From: Ustulina deusta
Taxonomy: Eukaryota > Ascomycota > Sordariomycetes > Xylariales > Xylariaceae
Assembly: GCA_023159155.1 (NCBI GenBank)
Contig: JAJNNX010000010.1
Coordinates: forward strand, 620,001-684,000
Reading direction: 5' to 3'
Length of the DNA stretch: 64,000 bases
Numbering within the stretch: position 1 is the first letter of the stretch; every line of letters begins with the position of its first letter. The notes beneath the pieces are model-generated. The model ran no database searches. It was not told the origin of the DNA and was given only the letters and a program-made list of their open reading frames with translations. Both the position numbers and the translations under genes were made by a program. Positions 57,412 to 64,000 of the stretch are shown one piece after another.

Positions 57412-60400
57412 ATGTCACGCAACTTGGCGAGGTCTCTGCCTGCCGCGGAGCGAAAGGCTCTGGCTGGTGAGAATGATAGCCAAGATAGCCACGAAAAGTT
57501 GCTGTATCTAATTCATGAGCATGGTATTGGCGTGGTAAGGGGCAACCATGCACATCATTCGCACTCCCTGTCCTGGCCAATGGCCGCTGATGATGTTCCC
57601 CGTCTCTAGACCACCAGTTCGCCCACTCCCGACGATGAATCTCAGTTGTCATTGAAAGGTACAAATGCAGAGTACCATTAAAAATGAGAATGCGTCTCTC
57701 TGACATGGTTATCTACTAGTGAACCTGACCAGTGCACCAACTTCAAATCCAGTTGCAGAGGGAGGAAAGCGGCCGCGACAGCCCCAGGTAAGATCCATCA
57801 AGCACGGACGCTGCCGTTTACCTCTACAAGGGTGGCACTAATGACGAAATCCAAGCATCGCGAGAACGCGTCCCACGCGATTGCGAACGACCTGAACACC
57901 AACACCAACACCAACGCCACCACTAGAACCAACGCCTACGCCAATGCGGATGCCCATGCTGCCACAGTGCCCTCGTCCGTAAAGAGATCAAGCCGTCAAC
58001 TTTGCAAACCCAGGTTAACCGCGCCGCCATCGGCCTCGTCCCTGGCCGGGGTCGTCCAGAGTTCTACTCGTTCCGTCTCACGCGATGATTGTCCATCTAG
58101 CCCACGAATACGAGACGATGACATACCCCAATCCCTACCATTTCCCGCACCGTTAAAGACGCAGACTAGAGCTATGTCTTCTCAATCGCTGACTCAATTG
58201 AACGAGGGTCGCAGCTATGAGCAGTATGCTCGCGATGGTTCGCCGCCTTCATCTCCACTAGGAACTCTTGCGGAAGAACATCGCACCCTGCAGGAGGGAG
58301 ATACTGGCTATGTGAACTTTAAGTACCCATTCGACTTACCTGATACCGCTCCAGTCGAACCCGACACACCCTTCCCTCGGAATAACGAACATAATGATCC
58401 GCATGATCGATCGCAGTTCACCTCACAAACCGCTACAGCCCGCACCAACCGCTTCGCGCCCGAAACTCCTGCGGTATTCCCAAGGCCCTTCATTTCTGGT
58501 GGCGATGGACAACTTATGGCAGCATCTCAGCTCTTCGGCCAAACGCAGCCGACATCTGGACTGAAAAAAGCTAGCCCGACGTCATCCCGCCCGTCTCCAA
58601 ATATCTTTGGAAATAACGTGACATCTCCCACTCAGCCTACGTCGTCGCCGTTAAAAAACCGAGGCTTCGGTACCACCCCACTTCCCCCTTATATGTCGAC
58701 CTCCCCCGGCTTTCCTGAACATTCCTCCCGGCCGCTAGGCAGTAGAACGTCTCGCTCACCGAGTCCAGTAGACGCACCAGGCGCAGCCGAGGACCGAGAT
58801 GAGGGTGATCTCGATACGACCCCGCTCCCAAAACTTGACTCTCACAGAGCCAGAACTGGACGGGAGCCCATCGATGAATACCGCCCTTACCGAAAGCAGA
58901 CTTGGGATAGAGATACGATAAGGCCATCAAGTCGACACAGTGTAGATTCAGACTTCGAACGAGATGAGGCCGAACTCCGCCGCCGGCGCGCTAGGCTACA
59001 AAAAGAGCATGCTTCAAAATCATTTCCAGAAATCAGTGTGCCTCGTCCTAGCACGGGTAGAGCTAAGATTGAGGTACCATCGACGAATTGTGCCAAATGC
59101 CCCAAAGACTTCCCAGGCACAGATTCTGGGGAGTATATCACTCAGTGCGATGGGGGAAATGCTACCGATGATGACGGTTCGCAAGACACTGTAGCTGACT
59201 CACAAGATGATATAGTGCAGCAGAAGTCGACGAGTGGAAGCGATACGCCAGCCCTACCAGCTATAGAGTTCAACAAATCAACTCATGGGGACCATGGTCG
59301 GTCACCAAGTGCTCCCATGGAAAACATGGAGAAGGAGATGATCCCAGAGACTAGCCCTGCTTGCACCTTCACCGAACTACCAAAACTCATTGGTGACATA
59401 ATGAAGGCGAGTTCTAGTGCCCCAAGCGGCCGCCGATCATTGTCTTACCCGACACCATCCGCAGGTGCCTTCATTGCACCATCAGGCTCACTGAACATAC
59501 CCAGCCAATTGAAGCGAAATGCATCAATAACACCTGCCATCGATAGACCAGGTATGGATTCGATTACCGTGGTATCGTCGCCATCTATTGTCCCGGCGTC
59601 GTCGCAACAAAGCGCTAGACGCCGATCCAGAAGGCTCGATAAACTGACCACACCATCCTCGACAGCGCCTGAATCACTACTACTCTCCGACTCTGGCACA
59701 ACAGCATCCACACTAACTGTGTTGTCCACAACACCAGTCGTTCCTTCTAGTTTGACGCCAAATACTGAGGAAGATCATATCGATGAACCTCTGGAAAGTA
59801 TCGTCGCCGTCTCCTCTCCTGCAGCGGATAGAGGACAGCGTCGAGGGCGCCCATCATCATCGTTGCCCGGTCCAACATCGTCCTTGACGAAACCGAAGAT
59901 AGATAACCGCTCCCGACAAAGTTCTAGGAAAGGAACACGCCGATTTTCACGGCACAGTTCCCTATCACTGGATGAGCTGGATAAATCATCAACTGTCTCT
60001 ACACCGGAAGATTCCCGAACTATGACCCGTAAACCGCCTCGAAAGTCTACCACACTGCGCGAATTTCAAACGAAATGTGGATTATTCGAAGGTATGGTGT
60101 TTGCGATCTCATTTCAGGACCGCCAGCACTCCCAAAGAGGCAAAGATAAATCGGTGTCAAAAAGTAGTCTTGAAGACATGATTAGACAGGAAGGAGGCAA
60201 AATCCTAGACGACGGCTTCAATGCTCTCTTTGAGTTTGATACGCTCACAACAAGCGTTAAGGAATCACCTACACCTATCTTGTCAAATTCATTGAAACTC
60301 CTCGATAGGGAGACTGGATTCGCGGCTTTAATAGCTGACGGACACTCGAGAAAGGTAAAATACATGCAAGCCCTTGCCTTGGGAATCCCCTGTTTAGCAC

Positions 60401-60960
60401 CTCAGTGGGTAACCGCTTGTGTATCGAAGAAGGAGATAGTCAATTGGTCGTCGTATCTCCTCTGCTCAGGATCAAGTACATTACTTGGTGATGCCATTCG
60501 TTCTAGAAATCTTCAGCCATATGATGCGTCGACTGCCAAATTAGCGCAGGTAATCTCTCGGAGGCCTAAGCTACTGGGCGAGAGTAAAATTCTACTTATA
60601 ATGAAGAAAGCTAAGAATGAAGAGAAGAGGCTGCCTTATGTTTTCCTCGCACAAGTCCTCGGAGCATCCCTGGTGCGTGTCCACAGTGTTGAGGAAGCTA
60701 GGGCCAAGTTACGAGAAGTCGAGTCTGGGAACGATGCCTTTGACTGGGTCTATGTGGATGACCATCCTCAAGATGCGAGGAATGCCCTGTTTGGTCCCAG
60801 CTCAAGCGAGGGAGCTTCGAAGAAGCGCAAGCGTATGAGCGCGGGCACCGACGTGGGCGGTGACCGGCCACCGAAGCGGATTAGGACACTGAATGATGAA
60901 TTGGTCATACAGAGCCTGATCTTAGGTAGACTGGTTGAAGAGGACGAGATGGAAGACTGA
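57412..60960 (+). CDS. crb2: DNA-damage checkpoint mediator, Rad9/Crb2/53BP1 type
   Basis: Nuclear scaffold that recruits checkpoint kinases to damaged chromatin. The model is 1141 aa: exons 57412-57534, 57610-57671 and 57720-60960. The C-terminus holds tandem BRCT domains: the first begins CGLFEGMVFAISF near residue 848, with WVTACVSKKEI closing it, and the second is around LLGESKILLIMKKA, with FDWVYVDD. The middle 700 residues are Ser/Thr/Pro-rich, with several SQ/TQ sites (DSQD, SSQS, DSQDD), as expected for ATM/ATR-kinase targets. The N-terminus is the weak part. The first exon has an SQDSHEKLLYLIHEHG segment like related proteins, but exon 2's donor (GTACCA at 57672) is poor, and the conservative alternative start is ATG 57841. 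A Tudor region could not be recognised. Confidence 0.85.
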
Positions 60961-63900
60961 GAGGATGGGTACTATCCACTGTTTAGTATTGGGGAATAGC
61001 TACGGGCTGCATTTCGCGGCGGCTTGCTCTGAGCATCTACAGGCGTTGTTGTTGTGTTTGAGACGATTTCTCTGTTTCATCGGAGGGAAATATCCACAAG
61101 GCGAGACATAGGCGCCCAGTAATCACCATGTATTATGAAAGGATTGGCTAAATGGTGGCGTGGGGGCAAAATACGCGACGAGAGTTGCCTTGTATACCTA
61201 ATTACATATCCGATATAGCTTTGCGCTGTTTTGCAGTTTGAATGTTACGCTGGTACATCATGATGGGGATAATGGGACATGCTACATCTCTTCGGTGATA
61301 ACCTATGATGTCCTTCTGACGTGACCTTCTCGGACACGATGTTGCTCGGACAGAATTCCGTCTGGGGTATCGCTTAAACATAGCCCCGCGGTTCGGCACG
61401 TTGAGATAGCAAATGAGAGATTTAGCCTGCGAGGCATGTCTTTCGGTTTCTCGTGTAGGGAGCTCACGAGTTCACCGTAAGGATTTGCAATGCTTGCGGG
61501 GCGCAGAGTGGGAAGGTCTAGATAATCACAAGGTAACGTAAAACCAAGAATCCGGGTGGAGACTATGGCGATGATCGTGATCGAGATGTTAAGTGCCTGA
61601 TCGGGATTTCTCTTCTTTTCTCTCAGACTTGCGATCTCAGCATTCGCATCCTTCTTTGCCGAACCGACTCCCTTTACATAGGAGAAAAAAGGTCGTTGTC
61701 TAGTAGGTACCTACTCGGCTTTGGGAATACATTTGAAAGTGATGATTTGACTCTGTATTCTGCCGTGGGCTGCATATGTCTGACATGCTTTGTGGGGGGT
61801 TTGGACGTTGAACAACGTTTTCTTGGTGTCTTGCCACCTCTTGCGTCTCATCCATCTCTTGGAAAATAAAAACCCACACCTCTGCATGCGACGTTCAGAT
61901 CTCAGAGAGGTATGCGCCTCTGCTATTGGTCGGTACCTGTTCTTAGGTCGGTACCTACGCGGTCATGACGTTATCTGACGATAAGCTAATTCTGGGAAAT
62001 GGCCTTATGAGAAAGTCTAAGTAGGCACTCAATATATTCGTTGATTTCTCAAACGAGAAGTAATAGTTCATTCAGTATTTTCATGTAAATCACTTAGACA
62101 GTGGGATCTTCTCGACTGAATTGATATCTCGTAGGTTGCCAAAACTGTCCTCTGAACTGAACACTGTTCGTGCTAAGCGACACCAACTATACTAGACTGG
62201 CTTGTCAGACAAAAGGCTCTTTAATCGGTAACTTGGGGTAGATACTGTAAAGTCAATATATCTTGTATTAAGGTGGGTAGTTGTTTATAATACTTGACCA
62301 GCTAGAACTATGTACATAGTAGAACTACATAAAAGCTCGCATGCCCCGCACCCTGTTTGTCCGTCCGTCCCGTCGTCGCATTTGTTGATAAGAGCCGGAG
62401 ATGTGCGAGCCGTTTTCAGCCGCCTCCCCCGAATGCAGGTGCAGTGATACATCGTACGGCATGAGAGATGCCATCAATCAATGATAGGCCGAGCCGAAGA
62501 GAAGGAGAGCGGGCGAGAGAGTGGGGGAATGGAGGGGTACCACCCACACTGCTAGTAGACATACATACTTGCCTGTCTACATATATGTATGGAGGGGCGG
62601 GCATGTCCGTGGACTTTGTAACCATCGGCCGTCATGAGAGCTGAGCTGAGATGAGATGCCTTAGGTACTGTACCTACGCCTGCATGCAGTACTTCTTACA
62701 TGTATTATCTAATACGCCGAAAGTACCTCTTTATTCGACGGAGTTTGTTGTATACTACTAGCTATACTACTTCGCGAGGGATTTTCATCCCTAGTCTGAA
62801 CTACACCCGTTGACCTTGACTACCTAGCGAAATCGCCTATACTAGATAGCCACACACACTATAAAGGAGCTTCAGATAGCTTCCCGGGAGATGTGCAGTC
62901 GCCTTGCCTAACTGGGCGCTGTACTTGCATTTGAACATGCACCGCATCAATACTTAGACATGCACACTTGACCGCCTTGCACCTAGGTAGGTCGCAGCAC
63001 GGGCTTGTCAAACCTTGCCTTTGGCTGCTGTTCAGACTACATGTACGGTGGAAGATATGCGACCGCCAAACCGGCGCAACACCCACCCGTCAGCCTGGGC
63101 GAGTAATAGAAGAGAAGGCTGTCGCTTGCCATCGTGCCATATGTAATTAATTTATGGCTGATGTAGTAGCATCAACTTCAACATACTTATCCATTCGTTT
63201 TCATGCGCTCTATAATCCGCGGACTAGGTACAGTTTTTTCGCTAACGGACAACGACACCATGGCCAGGGCGTGGAGTTATAGCGACAGCTCGATATAGAC
63301 ATTCAATCCAAGGCAGGCCTGGCTCATAATTGACGAGATATAGGGAAATGACGTGTAGACTATGCTCGCTAAAGCCGAACTCTACGGTTCCAAGGTTTTG
63401 GATTCGTGATAATGGAGACCCGAGAAGAGAACTATCCGACCTCCGCCGAGACATTTTTTGATGGATGGACAGAGAAGACAAGCAGCTTCAGTCTCTTTCC
63501 GCGATATTGTAGATAGAAAGCGGTCATTTGCAGTGAGATTAACTCGGGCAAGCCATTTCTCTCGGTCGAGTAGCACAAATCTCGCCTCAGCTCACACTAT
63601 CTGCCAATAGCCTATCGCCGTCATCGTCTTCGCTTGGCTGTTGTTTGAGGATTGACACTTGGCACCTGTCATCTCTGCACCTCATATTCAGGTACGTCGC
63701 GGGTAATTTTACTGATCACCATCGCCATTCTGAGCTGGGAACATCCCGAACGAGGGACATACTCGGGCAGTACTCGGGGGAATTGTCAAGTGTCTGTCAT
63801 TTGCAGCTTCAACAACATCACGGGCAATCTGGTTTGCTTGATCCCGAACGTCGCAACGTTTCATCATGATCCAAGCTGCTTACGTAGTGGCGTGGTCAAA

Positions 63901-64000
63901 AACCAGTGCACCGCCTGCTCGTGCGTGACGGAAGACTATGCGTCTGAGTGGATGAGATGGCGGTGTAATGGACGTGTACCATCATGATTATTACCTCTTG
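60961..64000. other. 3-kb stretch without a supported gene
   Basis: Contains a direct repeat of GGTCGGTACCT at 61928-61938 and 61947-61957, an ACCTAGGTAGGTCG motif at 62982-62995, and short ORFs only. A Cys-containing plus-strand frame at 63652-63987 (no ATG) could be an exon of a gene running off the right edge but is not supported. Confidence 0.5.

Noticed and set aside
63652..63987. Cys-rich 111-aa frame at the right edge, considered as an exon of a secreted protein
   Set aside because: No ATG, an in-frame donor candidate near the start and overlapping alternative frames. I could not join it to any known family.

Overview
This is nuclear DNA from a filamentous ascomycete (Pezizomycotina; Sordariomycetes is my best guess). 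The genes carry short GT-AG introns of about 50-120 bases, intergenic regions are 0.4-3.7 kb, and there are fungus-only families: Zn2Cys6 regulator, sedolisin, fungal rhodopsin-like membrane protein, CipC, and an ankyrin protein with an NLR-type N-terminus. There is also a sharply bounded AT-rich island typical of repeat-induced point mutation (RIP), and many intergenic clusters of AGGTAGGTACCT-like motifs. I see no bacterial operons, CRISPR array, rRNA or convincing tRNA.

Layout. 0.5-3 kb: a Zn2Cys6 transcription factor in eight exons. 4.2-7.3 kb: a 3.1-kb RIP-destroyed DNA transposon with readable terminal inverted repeats, a TA target duplication and a decayed pogo-like DDE transposase. 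7.3-11 kb: gene-poor. 11-12.6 kb: an NCS1/Fcy2-type nucleobase permease. 14.6-16.5 kb: a secreted sedolisin protease. 18.3-20.5 kb: a small disordered protein and an intracellular GH18 protein. 22.5-25.8 kb: a SYG1/XPR1-type phosphate transporter. 26.1-26.4 kb: a mariner-like MITE relic. 26.5-30.5 kb: a small kinase-like protein and a cytochrome P450. 31.6-36.4 kb: an M18 aminopeptidase and a PAF-acetylhydrolase-like lipase. 37.5-40.1 kb: an ankyrin/NLR-like protein.

41-52.3 kb is the conserved core: TRM61 (tRNA m1A58 methyltransferase), cysteinyl-tRNA synthetase with an apparent dual mitochondrial/cytosolic start, CipC, SmD3 and tryptophanyl-tRNA synthetase. Most of this block serves tRNA and RNA function. 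53.8-55.3 kb: a rhodopsin-like seven-helix protein. 57.4-61 kb: a Rad9/Crb2/53BP1-type checkpoint mediator. 61-64 kb: no gene I can support.

All spliced models were built by hand from splice sites and reading phase. Each gives a coding length divisible by three and joins conserved protein segments. I found no obviously new multi-gene system. The best leads are the transposon whose full 3.1-kb boundary, target duplication and transposase motifs can still be read through heavy RIP, the MITE relic, the ankyrin/NLR-like protein without a P-loop, the CxxC pairs in the M18 aminopeptidase N-terminus, and the dual-start aminoacyl-tRNA synthetase.
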